DNA of 64,000 bases from Sciurus carolinensis (taxonomy: Eukaryota; Chordata; Mammalia; Rodentia; Sciuridae), in assembly GCF_902686445.1 (NCBI RefSeq), contig NW_025920105.1, positions 1,129,120 through 1,193,119 on the forward strand, given 5' to 3'. The notes beneath the pieces are model-generated. The model was not told the origin of the DNA. It did no database searches and saw only the letters and a program-made list of their open reading frames with translations. The position numbers were made by a program, and so were the translations under genes. Within the stretch, counting starts at the first letter, position 1. Each line of letters starts with the position of its first letter. Below are positions 45,651 through 57,040 of the stretch, piece after piece.

Positions 45651-46216
45651 TGTTGTTTTTGGGATGCAATTTTAACAAAAGACAGATCACCACTGAGAAA
45701 GCCAAATCTGAGACTTTATTAGCTGGCTGGCTGACTGTCTTCAAACAATGGTCCAAAATGGCTATTGGGAGAACAGCTCTGATCATAGGGTTGTATAGGG
45801 GATTATACCACATCAGTACATCAATCATAAGTGTCTGTTGCTATGATTCAAAATTACAAACTAACTTCATGAGATCTAAAATTATAGTAGAAGGGAGTGG
45901 GACAAAAGACCTTACTTAGATACAAATTAAAGAATGGTTACTAACATCTAGACAATCACTGTTGACATGGTACTTGTTATAGTGAAAAAGAAGAATCAAA
46001 AAGAGAACAACTTACATTATATAAGAATTGCCATTTTGTGTTGCCAAACATGTCATGCTAAGCAACTGTTGATGGATACAGAGCCAGGGTGTTCCCGTGG
46101 GAGAAACATTTCTTACATATCATGGAGTCTCAGGGATAAAATGAGTCTGTTTAGTCCTTGCTTATGTAGCCTGGCCAACAACATTTTCATGGAGTCAAAT
46201 ATGTCAATCCATGACA
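45651..46216 (-). mobile_element. LTR-like repeat, copy A
   Basis: Aligns over about 560 bases with 62813-63358 in the same orientation. Shared words include CCACTGAGAA, AATTATAAGTGTCTGTTGCTATGATT-like text, TTACAAACTAAC.TCATGAGATC, TAAAGAATGGTTACTAA and CATGGAGTCTCAG. The + strand TTTATT at 45715-45720 gives AATAAAGTCTCAG on the minus strand, typical of R/U5. Exact termini and a target duplication were not found, and the family is not recognised. Confidence 0.65.
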
Positions 46217-47697
46217 GTGTCCTGGCATCTAAAAAATTCCACATGGCTTTGATTAAAATATGTTACATGAGATTTTAAAAGAAACTTTAAAACTTGCAGA
46301 AACTGAAAAACTTGCAGTGCTTGAAATGTATGTGTGGGAAATTGAGAGTGTGTGAGCAATATTGCAGAAAGTGAAGAAGCCACTCCACATGAGATCACAT
46401 GAGGTGGGCAGGGCTCTCCCACAGCTCTCCCAGCTCTATCATATATTGGATAAAAAGCAGAGGTCTCTTCTTGTCAAAAACAAGCACTGTTATTTGAAAC
46501 AGAAGTGTTCATGGAATTTTCCTTTGATTGCATCTTCTACTTAACCACTCCTGCTAGCTTTCTGTATCACAGAATCTTCCCAGTCTTCTTATATTTCAGT
46601 GACATTCTGTGCTTGTAGTCTTGGTTTTGCTCAGCTATGTTCAATAATTTACCTAATTTTTCTTTGACAGATGTCTTCTTTTTAACTTCTCTCACAGTGG
46701 CAATACAAGGCTCCTTGTCCAGCTCCATTCCTCCTTCTGGACAATCCACTAGTCCAGATACCAACTGCTGCCACCAACAGCACCTCATCCTCCTTCACAC
46801 TCCAGCAGCACTGTGCACTCTGCCTCTCCTTGTAGCCCTCATGGTCATAGGTCTAGATTGGTCCTAGATTGCATCACAGTGGGTTCTTACTGCTGCTGCT
46901 TCAGCTGCCCTCACAGTGATTCAGTCACCACCATCCCAAGCAAGTAGGCTGCAAGGTGAGTGTCACAAGGCAATCCTGGACAACAAGACAGGAAAGCAGG
47001 GAGGGGCAGTGAAGCTCATGCTTCACCTTTAATTGTTCCTTTTTCAAGTCTGGACAGTATTACAGAGCATTCATTTCTTTATTATTCAAATCCTGTCATT
47101 TGTTTTGAACACTTCAACTTACAGTCACCTTGAGATTTAAACAGTTTGCATCACATCTGAACCTCAAAATTACTCTTCTCCAAACCAGTTAAAAGGAAAA
47201 GTTACCACAAATAGACAAAGAAGAAAAATGATCACAGAGTACAAGTTATGAAAAAAACAAAAATTTCTTTCAGAACTCCAAAAAAGCATTTGTCCTAGTG
47301 ATTTATCCTTAACAATTCAGAGAAAAAGTACTGTTTACTCTCTCAAATTGTGTACAGTCTAAAGAGTGCCTGTCTATCAATGTGCCATCATTCTGTGCAT
47401 TCCAGATATAGCCAGGACCTCTTCTACTGCTCTGTAGGATTTTAAAATTGGTCCCACACTGAGAACAAGGCAGCATGGTTCATGATGCTGTGTTCAAGTG
47501 ACTAAAACCAATGCCTTCCCTTGCAAATGGTAGTACAGACTTCATACAACAGACTCACCACAGCGTGTGATCAGTCTCTCTCCTGGAATGGTTTGAAAAG
47601 TCATCAATGCAGTGTTCTGTATGAAGGCCCTTTAAGATGATTAATGGCTACACCCTGCATCAGAGGGTGCATCTGAACTAACTGGCAAGAAAGCAGG
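46217..47697. other. Unassigned sequence
   Basis: A 73-codon minus-strand frame (46567-46788) ends KEKLGKLLNIAEQNQDYKHRMSLKYKKTGKIL and looks protein-like in composition, but I do not recognise it and see no A tail. The rest has no identifiable gene or repeat. Confidence 0.35.
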
Positions 47698-47709
47698 ATC
47701 TTGGTTTTA

Positions 47710-47944
47710 TATTTTGTATTTTTTTAAATTTATTTTTTGGTACCAGGGTTTGAACGTAAGGATGCTCAAACAATGAGACACATTCCCATCCCTTATTTTA
47801 TTTATTTATTTAGTTATTTATTTTATATTTGAGACAGGATTTTTGCTACATTGCTGAGACTGGCTTTGAGCTTCTGATCCTCCTGCCTCAGTCAGCCTCC
47901 TGAGTCACGTGGAATTACAGGTGCATGCCAGCATGCCCATTAAT
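47710..47944 (-). mobile_element. Dimeric B1-ID SINE with target duplication, minus strand
   Basis: An AT-rich tail is followed by the ID complement (GGTACCAGGGTTTGAACGTAAGG...), a (TTTA)n linker and the B1-like complement (GAGACAGGATTTTTGCTACATTGCTGAGACTGGC...CTCCTGCCTCAGTCAGCCTCCTGAGT...GGAATTACAGG). TCTTGGTTTTA flanks it at 47699-47709 and 47945-47955, an 11-base target duplication. Confidence 0.85.
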
Positions 47945-47955
47945 TCTTGGTTTTA

Positions 47956-48585
47956 AATGCAGACAATGCACAACTTGGACTTAACAATGCAAAATACACA
48001 TTGGACATTCAATATATAGAGAAACCACAATTTTTGTTAATGAAGGAGTTATTCACACATTAGCCCAAATATCAGAGATGTATCACTCAGCACTTTCTGC
48101 ATGAAAAATTATTATCACAGCTAAATTTTAATATACTTTATAATAAAATTAAATCCAGATTGGAATACATGATACTCTTCTCTTTTTTTTTCCCCTTTGT
48201 TGAAAAGAACAATGTAGACTAAGTAGAAATTAAACTGAGCTGTGCCCCAGATGTTACACAAAACAAATACTACTTGGTCCAACACCATTACCATAGGTAG
48301 AAAATAACATTAAATTCTCATGGTTCCTATACATAACAATGATGTGAGAATGTTTTCATTTTACTACAGATACTCATCATTTCATTCAGTAAGAATTTAC
48401 AAGTATCCAAACCTATTTGCTCTATAATAGTATCCATAACAATTATTTTTTTACCTTTGTTTTATTTACTTAATCTTTAGATATGTGATGGCACATATCA
48501 ATATGTGCATTTTATAAAGTCATCTCATTACAAATTTACTAAATGTTGGAAAAATGGCAATAAAAATAGCTTTAAAATTATTTGT
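47956..48585. other. Unassigned sequence
   Basis: Continues the sequence interrupted by the SINE. AT-rich, no gene seen. Confidence 0.35.
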
Positions 48586-48587
48586 AA

Positions 48588-48680
48588 GAGTTTGCATTTG
48601 TACCTCAGGGGTAAAGTCCGTGTTCAGCACACAGAGAGCCTTGGGTTGTATCACTAGCACCATCAAAAATATTCCTCCAC
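48588..48680 (+). mobile_element. ID-type SINE
   Basis: GTACCTCAGGGGTAAAGTCCGTGTTCAGCACACAGAG...TGGGTTGTATCACTAGCACC follows the tRNA-Ala-derived ID layout with decayed A and B boxes. Confidence 0.65.
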
Positions 48681-49410
48681 AAACCAAAACACAAAATATT
48701 TCTAGTCACAAAGAAAGAATGGGAAAAACTACACTCCTAGAGTAAGAATGGAAAGGCAGAGAATAAGGAAAAGAATAGTGATATTAATCCAGGGAGACAA
48801 GAAAATTTTTCACTTAAGTTTTATTTTTGATAAGGACTTTTATGACTGAAAAAAAAAACCTCAATACCAATGCCATAGGTTTCCCTGAATTATTTTTGTC
48901 ACAGTACAGATATGCCACATACCTTAATTGTTTGTCTAATTCAGAAATGTATATTCCTTTGATTTGAGAATTTTCTCTGTTTCCCGGAGTCTATCCATAT
49001 TTTAGAATACAGCACTGTGTGTAATAGTCACTCAACAAATTCTTGAATGATGAATATTTGCTTGGTACAGGACAAGCTGAAATAAAAGGTAAAATGCTAG
49101 GATAGATAAATTGATTTTTGCAGTACTGTGATTTAGCCCAGGACCTCACCCATTTCTAAGCAAGTGATCTATTTCTGAGTTACATGTGCCTGGAAGGAAT
49201 CTATTTTTTGCTGACAGAATGTAAGTTGCCCTCCACTGGAGGCATCTTCAATATGCACATCTATCACTATTACAAATGCATTTATCCTTTGTTCCTTAAA
49301 TCCCTGTTCAGAAAATGCAGTCAACAGGAACATTGGACACATGACTGAGGAAATGCTTGGAAAAAACAAAATTTTCTCATGTAATGTTTATTTGAATGAA
49401 AGATGACTAG
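48681..49410. other. Unassigned sequence
   Basis: No gene or named repeat recognised. Confidence 0.35.
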
Positions 49411-49414
49411 CCAC

Positions 49415-49645
49415 AATAAAGTTGAGGGAGAAAAAGAAAGAAAGAGAGAGAGAGAGAGAAGAAATAAAAGAAATTGAGGAAAAAAAAACAGAATGAATCA
49501 AACAACATTGCCTTATGTAAATTTATAATTACACAAATGGTATGACTTGACTCCATGTTCAAATGGAGAAACAACATGTATTCCCATTTGTTTACAATAA
49601 TAAAAAATATATGCCATAATAAAATGTTCTCAATTAAAAAAAAAA
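49415..49645 (+). mobile_element. L1 3'-end fragment
   Basis: Has a purine-rich AG run (49430-49462), then AACAGAATGAATCAAACAACATTGCC...TGTAAATTTATAATTACACAAATGGTATG...CCCATTTGTTTACAATAATAAAA. This is the terminal block of the copy 1/2/3/6 type. The insertion is strongly 5'-truncated. Confidence 0.85.
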
Positions 49646-50270
49646 GAAATTTGAGAAAGGCCCTTATGTACAAATCTGCAAAGATCTATGACTGTCTCTA
49701 ATGCTGATTACTGAATCCCTGCTGTCTGTCTCAGAAGTCCAACTGTATTTTTTCAACCCCTCTTGAATTTGCATGACCAGTGTGCTGTCAATGCATGAGT
49801 CATCACAGCTTCTGCCATTTGGGTTCAGGACCCTGCAGTCAGCTCAGCCAGATCCCTATCATTCATCTCAGCAGACACAGCCCCATTGCTTGGGAGAACT
49901 CAAACCCTGTCCTACAGTGTTACCCAAAGAGAAACAAACTCTACAGTCTTCTTTAGAAAAAGACTTGGTACCATCTCTGGAATGAGAGAGTCAACCAGAA
50001 CTAGATCCTTCTCCATCACCAGTTCTTCTACATTTTCAGTTCTAGTGTTAGGGAACACACAGTTGATGATGGTGGAAACATGAGCTGAAGAAAAAATTAT
50101 ATTAAATAGGCCCACTGTGCTAACCTCCTATGCTTCTTTTTCCAAGAAGAAACTTACTTGCACCCCTGCCTAGTTTAAATGGACAAGATATGTCACATTC
50201 CTCAGTATAACTACCTGTTATCTAGAGGAGGAATGCAGGCAGGAAATCACATTGATAAAAGGAACCCAAG
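49646..50270. other. Unassigned sequence
   Basis: Overlapping frames of 65-70 codons occur on both strands (49773-50115) without recognisable domains. Confidence 0.35.
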
Positions 50271-50274
50271 TTAC

Positions 50275-50375
50275 TTTGTATCTTTTTTCCCTCTGGTGCT
50301 GGAATCAAACCCAGGGCCTTGTGCATGTGAGGCAAGCAACCTACCAACAAGTCATATTCCCAGCCCTCCAAGTAA
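50275..50375 (-). mobile_element. ID-type SINE, minus strand
   Basis: TTTCCCTCTGGTGCTGGAATCAAACCCAGGGCCTTGTGCATG...CAACAAGTCATATTCCCAGCCC is the complement of an ID unit, with its B box (GGTTTGATTCC) well kept. Confidence 0.8.
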
Positions 50376-50457
50376 CTTGGAAAGAGAGATTTTTGTGACC
50401 CTTTAACCAGATTCTGGAAAATAAAAATAATTTATCAGTATCATAAAACTGGTGAGA

Positions 50458-51902
50458 AGGTTTCAAGATGGTGGCCTAGAAGGCAGCTGCATTTCATGTT
50501 GCTCCAGGATGCAGGATTCAAAAGAGGAAATAGTGAGAGACTTGGGACCAACTCAAAGGCCACTGGGTGAGTCTCTCCTGTTGGGGAGGCATCCGGGTGG
50601 GCGGTGGTAGCCCTGAAACGCAGGGAACTTTGTGAAGTGAAGTTGCTCAGTGAGATGCCCCTCACCCCAACTGGAGCAGTAAAACACGGACAACTGGGAA
50701 CATCGTAGAGGATGTGGCTCAGCACAGCCCTTGGACTCAGAGCAACCACTGGGGCTCCGGGTGGCGGCCTGAGGAGGAGCTGCATGGTGAGCGTTTAGAC
50801 TCAGTGACCGCTTCTGAACACTGGGGGGTTGCCCGGAGGAGAGGAGAAAGCTCGGTGGGTCGCTTGATCAGGAGTGACCTGCATCAGAGCCACAGTGGTT
50901 TGCCAGAGGAGGAGGTGAGTGGTGAGTTGATTGCACTCAAAGTGACCGCTCCTGAACACCAGTGACTTGCCAGGAGGAGGAGCGAGGTGGGTTGCTTGGT
51001 CTTGGAGCCACTGCCCCTGAACACCCAGGGGGCTACCCCAAGGAGAAGGAGGAGGAACCGGGCGGGTCACTGGGCTTGGAGTGACTGCCTAGGGCTATGG
51101 GCGGTTGGCAGGAGGAGGAGACGCGAAGTGAGTGCTTGGACCTCCTTAGTGACTGCGTTGGAAACTGGGTGACTGTCCGGAGGAAGGAGGTGTTGTGGTG
51201 GTTCTCTGGGTATCGGAGCTATTGTACGGGCTCCAGGTGGCAGCTCAGAGGAGGGGCCGCATAGCCAGGCACTTAGGTGCAGAGCAGGGTCCGAGGAGCT
51301 AGGTGGCTTCTTGCTGGAAGAGCCGCAAAGAGACATGCCTGGGGCGGAGCAAAGTTTCCAGGACTGCAGGCAAGATTCTCTGGGAGAGGCAGCCTAAGGA
51401 GACTCACCTGCGAAGGGGTGAGACTCCCAGGCCCCGGAGGTAGGTGGGGCCCTGGGAACATTGTAGAGGAAGACAGCCAAGCACATCAGTAGTTGTAGAT
51501 TGAGGGGAACCTCTAGGAGGGGAAACTGACAAGCGAGACATCCCCACTGAGTGAGTCTTCCCTGCTGGGAGAGGTTTTCCACAGGGACAGTAAAACCAGA
51601 GACACAGGCACAAAACGGCTTTGCCTCAGCCCGCAGCATAGTTCCCGTTGGATGATCATGGTCAACAAGTGGAGGCACCTCTGACCACTATCAGGGAATA
51701 TACGCCACCTGAGGCTCACCACCCCTAGAGAGGCAGCTTCTTCGTGGAGTCCGCATTATCAACTTCCTCCAAGACTTCAGGGCTACTGAAAGATAAGAGG
51801 TGATATACTAGCAATCTTCAGGGACATTTAAGTCAATAGAGAAAATCTGCAATATCTTAATGACCACTGATTCCTGAACATATGAGAAAACAAGGGAAGA
51901 AA
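50458..51902 (+). promoter_or_regulatory. L1 copy 6 5' UTR
   Basis: Starts with TTTCAAGATGGTGGCC, a decayed YY1-like site (GGTGG for GGCGG), at about 50461. It then has GGATGCAGGATTCAAAAGAGG, a tandem-repeat block (50741-51285) and a 3' part (51690-51900) shared with copy 1. Confidence 0.8.
50741..51285 (+). repeat. About eight ~68-bp tandem units in L1 copy 6 5' UTR
   Basis: The anchor AGTGAC or a variant recurs at 50741, 50803, 50873, 50941, 51006, 51080, 51148 and 51217. It is usually preceded by a TTGGACTC/TTGGA-type word, often followed by GCTCCTGAACACC-type text and then by GGAGGAGG. Spacing is 62-74 bases. Units are diverged, so the array is old. Confidence 0.8.
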
Positions 51903-52881
51903 ATGCCCAAACAAAACTAGATGTTACCTCAATAGAATCCAATGACAACATGGCAGAAGAAATGACAGAAAGGGAAGTCAGAATGTATAAAATTAAAATG
52001 ATTAGGGAAGCAAATGATGAGATGAAAGAGCAAATGCAGGCATTGAATGATCGCACCAATCGACAGTTAACAGAGCAAATTCAGGATGCAAAAGATCATT
52101 TCAATAAAGAGTTAGAGATATTAAAAAAAACCAAACAGAACTCCTTGAAATGAAGGAAACGATAAAACCAAATTAGAACTCCATAGAACGCATAACCAAT
52201 AGGATAGATCACCTGGAAGACAGAACCTCAGATATTGATGACAAAATATTTAACCTGAAAACAAAGTTGACCAAACAGAGAAGATGTAAGAAATCATGAA
52301 CTGAATCTGCAAGAACTATGGGATTATCATGAAAACGCCAAATTTGAGAATTATTGGGATTGAGGAAGGCTTAGAGAACAAACCATCGAATGAACAATCT
52401 ATTCAATGAAATAATATCAGAAATACCCCAAATCTGAAGAATGAAATGGAAAATCAAGTCCAAGAGGCTTATTGGAATCCAAATACACAAATTACAACAG
52501 ACCCACACCAAGGCACATTATAATGAAATACCTACATACAAAATAAAGACAGAATTTTAAAGGCTGTGAGAGAAAAGACCAAATTACATTCACGGGGGAA
52601 ACCAATACAAATACAAGCAGATTTTTCAATCCAGACCCTAAAAGCTATGAAGGGCCTGGAACAACATTTTTCAAGCTCTGAAAGAAATGGATGCCAACCA
52701 AGATCTTATACCCAGCAAAACTTACCTTCAAATTTGATGATGAAATAAAATCTTTCCATGATAACCAAAAGCTGAAAGAATTTACAAAAGATAGGCAGCA
52801 TTACAGAACATTCGCAGCAAAATATTTTATGAGGAAGAAATAAGAACAAAGAAGCAAATCAGCAAAGGGAGGAATTATCCT
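51903..52881 (+). pseudogene. L1 ORF1 remnant of copy 6
   Basis: The start ATG at 51903 is followed by an early frame change. The block 51950-52153 gives the coiled coil (EMKEQMQALNDRTNRQLTEQIQDAKDHFNKELEILKK). The rest is broken by several one-base losses, but the RRM and C-terminal words are recognisable to about 52881. Confidence 0.8.
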
Positions 52882-52954
52882 AAAGGAACTGTCAAATAAA
52901 GGAGGCACCAAGATGTGTCAAAAAAAAAATAAATAAATAAATAAAATTTTAAAT

Positions 52955-55900
52955 ATGAACCAAATGACTGGGAATACAAAATCACATCTCAATAATAACC
53001 CTGAATGTAATGGCTTTAATTCTCAATCAAAAGACATAGACTGGCAGATTGGATTAAAAAGAAAGATCCAACACTATGTTGCCTGCAAGGACTCACCTCA
53101 TAGAAAGAGATACCCAAGGACTAAAGGTGAAAGGATGGGGAAAAACATACCATGCACATGGACTCAGCAAAAAAGCTGGAGTATCCATCCTCATTTCAGA
53201 TAATGTGGACTTCAAGCCAAATGTTAGTCAGAAGGGATAAAGGAAGGACATTTCATACTGCTTAAGGGAAAGCCATAATCAGCAAGATATAACAATCATA
53301 AATATCTATGCCCCAACAGTGGCTCATCCATGTATGTTAAACAAATCCTTCTCAATTCTAGAAACCAAATAGACCATAACACAATAATACTATGTGAATT
53401 TTTAACACACCTCTCTCACCACTGGACAGATCTTCCAAACAAAAATTGAACAAAGAAACCATAGATCTCAATAACACAATCAATAATTTAGACTTTAACA
53501 GACATTTATAGAATATACCATCCAACGAAGAGTGAATACAATTTCTTCTCAGCAGCACATGATCCTTCTCTAAAATAGACCATATATTATGCCACAAAGC
53601 TAATGTTAGCAAATACAAGAAGATAGAGACACTACCTTGTATTTATCAGATCATAATGGATTGAAGTTAGAAATAAATGAAAGAGTAAAAAACAGAAACT
53701 ACTCCAACACCTGGAGATTAAGCAATATGCTATTACTATGATGAAGGATAACAGAAGATATTAGGAAGGAAATTAAAAAATTCTTAGATGTAAATGAGAA
53801 CAAAGAAACATCATATCAAAATCTCTGGGACACTATGAAAAGCAGTACTTAGAGGAAGATTTATTTCATGGAGCGCATTCAATAAAAGAAGTAAAACTCA
53901 ACAAATAAACAACCTAACACTACAGCTCAAAGCCCTAGAAAAAGAGAACAGACCAACACCAAAAGTAGTAGAAGACAGGAAATAGTTAAACTCAGAGCTG
54001 AAATCAACAAAATTGAAACAAAGAAACAATACAAAAATTGACAAAATAAATAGTTGGTTCTTTGAAAAAATAAACAAAATTGATAAACCTTTAGCCACAC
54101 TTACAAAGAGAAGATGAGAGAAAACCAAATTACTAAAATTCGGAATGAACAAGGAAATATCACAACAGACACAACTGAAATGCAAAACATAATTAGAATC
54201 TATTTTGAAAATCTATACTCCAACAAAATAGGAAATTTTGAAGACATCAACATGTTTCTAGAGACATATGAATTGCCTAAACTGAACGAGGAGGACATAC
54301 ACAATTTAAATAGACCAATTTCAAGTAATGAAATAGAAGAAGTTATCAAAAGCCAACCAACAAAGAAAAGTTCAGGACCAGATGGGTTCTCAGCTGAGTT
54401 CTACAAAACTTTTAAAGAAGAGCTCATTCCAATATTTCTAAAGTATTCCATAAATAGAAAAGGAGGGAACCCTCCCAAACTTATTCTATGAAGCCGAATT
54501 CACCCTGATACCTAAACCAGACAGGAGACACATCGAGGAAAGAAAATTTCAGACCAATAATCCTTAATGAACATCAATGCAAAAATTCTAAAAAAAAATT
54601 TAGCAAATCGCATCCAAAAAATATGAAAAGATAGTGCACCATGATCAAGTGGGTTTCATCCCAGGGATGCAAGGTTGGTTCAACATCAGGAAATCAATAA
54701 ATGTAATTCACCATATCAATAGACTTAAAGTCAAGAATCACATGATTATTTCAATAGATGCAGAAAAAGCATTTGATAAAAATACAGCACCCCTTCATGC
54801 TCAAAACACTAGAAAAAATAGGGATAGTGGGAACATGTTCCTTAACATTGTAAAGGCCATCTATGCTAAGCCCAGGCTAATATCATTCTAAATGGTGAAA
54901 AACTGAAAGCATTCCCCTCTAAAACTGGAACAAGGCAGGGAATGCCCTCTTTCACCACTTCTATTCAATATCAGCCTTGAAACTCTAGCCAGAGCAATTA
55001 GACAGAACCAAAGAAATTAAGGGATACGAATAGGAAAAGAAGAACTCAAACTATCCCTAGTTTGCTGATGATATGATTATATACTTAGAGGAACCAGGAA
55101 TTCCACCAGAAAACTTTAGATCTACTAAGTGAATTCAGTAAAGTAGCGGGATATAAGATCAATGCACATAAATCTAAGGCATTTTTATACATAAGTGATG
55201 AATCTTCAGAAAAAGAAATTAGGAAAACTACCCCATTCACATTAGCTTCAAGAAAAATAAAATACTTGGGAATCAATCTCACAAAAGAGGTGAAAGACCT
55301 CTACAAATGAGAACTACAGAACACTAAAGAAAGTAAATTAAAGAAAACCTTAGAAGATGGAAAGATCTCCCATGTTCTTGGATAGGAAGAATTAATATTG
55401 TCAAAAGGCCAATGCTACCAAAAGTGCTATACAGATTAACATGCAATTCCAATTAAAATCCCAATGATGTACCTTCAGAAATAGAGCAAGCAATTATGAA
55501 ATTCAGCTGGAAGAATAAAAACCCAGAATAGCTAAAGCAATCCTTGGCAGGAAAGAGTGAAGCATGGGGGTATTGCAATACTCAGATCTTCAACTCTACT
55601 ACAAAGCAATAGTAACAAAAAAGGCATGGTATTGGTACCAAATAGAAAGGTGGATCAATGGTACAGAATAGAGGACATGGACACAAACCCAAATAAATAC
55701 AATTTTCTCATACTAGACAAAGGGCCAAAAATATGCAATGGAGAAAAGATGCCTCTTCAAAAATGGTGCTGGGAGAATTGGAATATCCATATGCAACAGA
55801 ATGGAAACTAAACCCATATCTCTCCCATGCACGAAACTAAACTCAAAATGGATTAAAGGACTCAGAATCAGACACAGAGACCCTTGCATCTTATAGAAGA

Positions 55901-56785
55901 AAAAGTAGTGCCAGAGCTTCAACAATGTCGACTTAGGACCAGACTTTCTCAACAGGACTCCCATAGCACAAGAAATAAAAGCAAGAATAATAACTGGGAT
56001 AGATTCAAACTAAAAGCTTTCTCTCAGCAAAGGAAACTATCAGCAATGTGAAGAAAGAGCCTACAGAGTGGGAGAAAATCTTTGCCAATCATACTTCAGA
56101 TAGAGCACTAATCTCCAGAATCTATAAAGAACTCAAAAAACTCTACACCAAGAATGCAAATAATCCAATCGACAAATGGTCTAAGGAAATGAATAGACAC
56201 TTCACAGAAGAAAATCTACAGAGCAATCAACAACATATGGAAAAATGTTCAACATCTCTAGTAATAAGAGAAATGCAAATCAAAACCACCCTAAGATTCC
56301 ATCTCACCCCAATAGAATGGCGATTATCAAGAATGCAAGCAACAACAGGTGTTGGCGAGGATGTGGGGAGAAGGTACACTCATACATTGCTGATGGGGCT
56401 TGCAAATTAGTGCAGCCACTCTGGAAAGCAGTATGGAGACTCCTTAGAAAACTTGGAATGGAACCACATTTGACCCAGCTAGTCCCACTCCTTGGCCTAT
56501 ACCCAAAGGACTTAAAATCAGCATATTACAGAGATACAGCCACATCAATGTTCATAGCTGCTCAGTTCACCATAGCCAGATTGTGTAACCCAACCTAGAT
56601 GTCCTTCAATTGATGAATGGATAAAGAAACTGTGGTAATATATATACAATGGAATATTACTCAGCCATAAAGAATGATAAAATTATTGGCATTTGCAGGC
56701 AAATGGATGAAACTGGAGAATATCATGCTAAGTGAGATAAGCCAATCTGAAAAAACCAAAGAAGAATGATACGCTAATAAGTGGA
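52955..56785 (+). pseudogene. L1 ORF2 remnant of copy 6
   Basis: The endonuclease start is MNQMTGNTK. Blocks include 54114-54491 (RT N-terminal, [23 protein letters not shown]), 54634-54891 (RT) and 55557-56598 in pieces (C-terminal, [28 protein letters not shown]). In the last, HCWWGC has become a non-Cys version. Frameshifts occur every 100-250 bases. Confidence 0.82.
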
Positions 56786-57027
56786 TGATGACACATAATG
56801 GGGGTGGGAGGGGTTAGTGTTAGGGTTAGAGTTAGGGTTAGGGGGGGGGGCAAGAATGGATGAGGAAGGACTGTATAGAGGGAAAAGAGGGGTGAGGGGT
56901 GGGGGGAAGGGAAAAAATAACAGAATGAATCAAACATTACCCTATGTAAATTTATGATTACACAATGGTATGCCTTTTGCCATGTAAAACAGAGAAACAA
57001 CATGTATCCCATTTGTTTACATAAAAA
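56786..57027 (+). repeat. L1 copy 6 3' UTR with TTAGGG-like repeats
   Basis: GTTAGTGTTAGGGTTAGAGTTAGGGTTAGGGGGG at 56813-56848 is followed by a G-rich purine tract. The long-type terminal block and an A run follow. Confidence 0.8.
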
Positions 57028-57040
57028 AAAACTGGTAAGA

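Larger units (their letters stand above)
50445..57040 (+). mobile_element. LINE-1 copy 6, full length, older subfamily
   Basis: The flanks AAAACTGGTGAGA (50445-50457) and AAAACTGGTAAGA (57028-57040) are a target duplication with one mismatch; the nick site reads TTTT/AT. The 5' UTR is long (about 1.44 kb) and of a different type from copies 2, 4 and 5. Very many single-base losses break both ORFs, more than in the other copies. The 3' UTR has TTAGGG-like units and a G run. Confidence 0.93.

Noticed and set aside
48588..48680. tRNA gene
   Set aside because: The A- and B-box-like words belong to a decayed ID SINE. No tRNA cloverleaf can be supported.
50741..51285. CRISPR-like array
   Set aside because: The units are diverged along their whole length with no constant repeat and unique spacers. 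The host is a mammal and the array sits in an L1 5' UTR.
50714..51722. Overlapping frames of 60-94 codons
   Set aside because: They come from the GC-rich tandem-repeat 5' UTR of L1 copy 6. There is no consistent frame between units.
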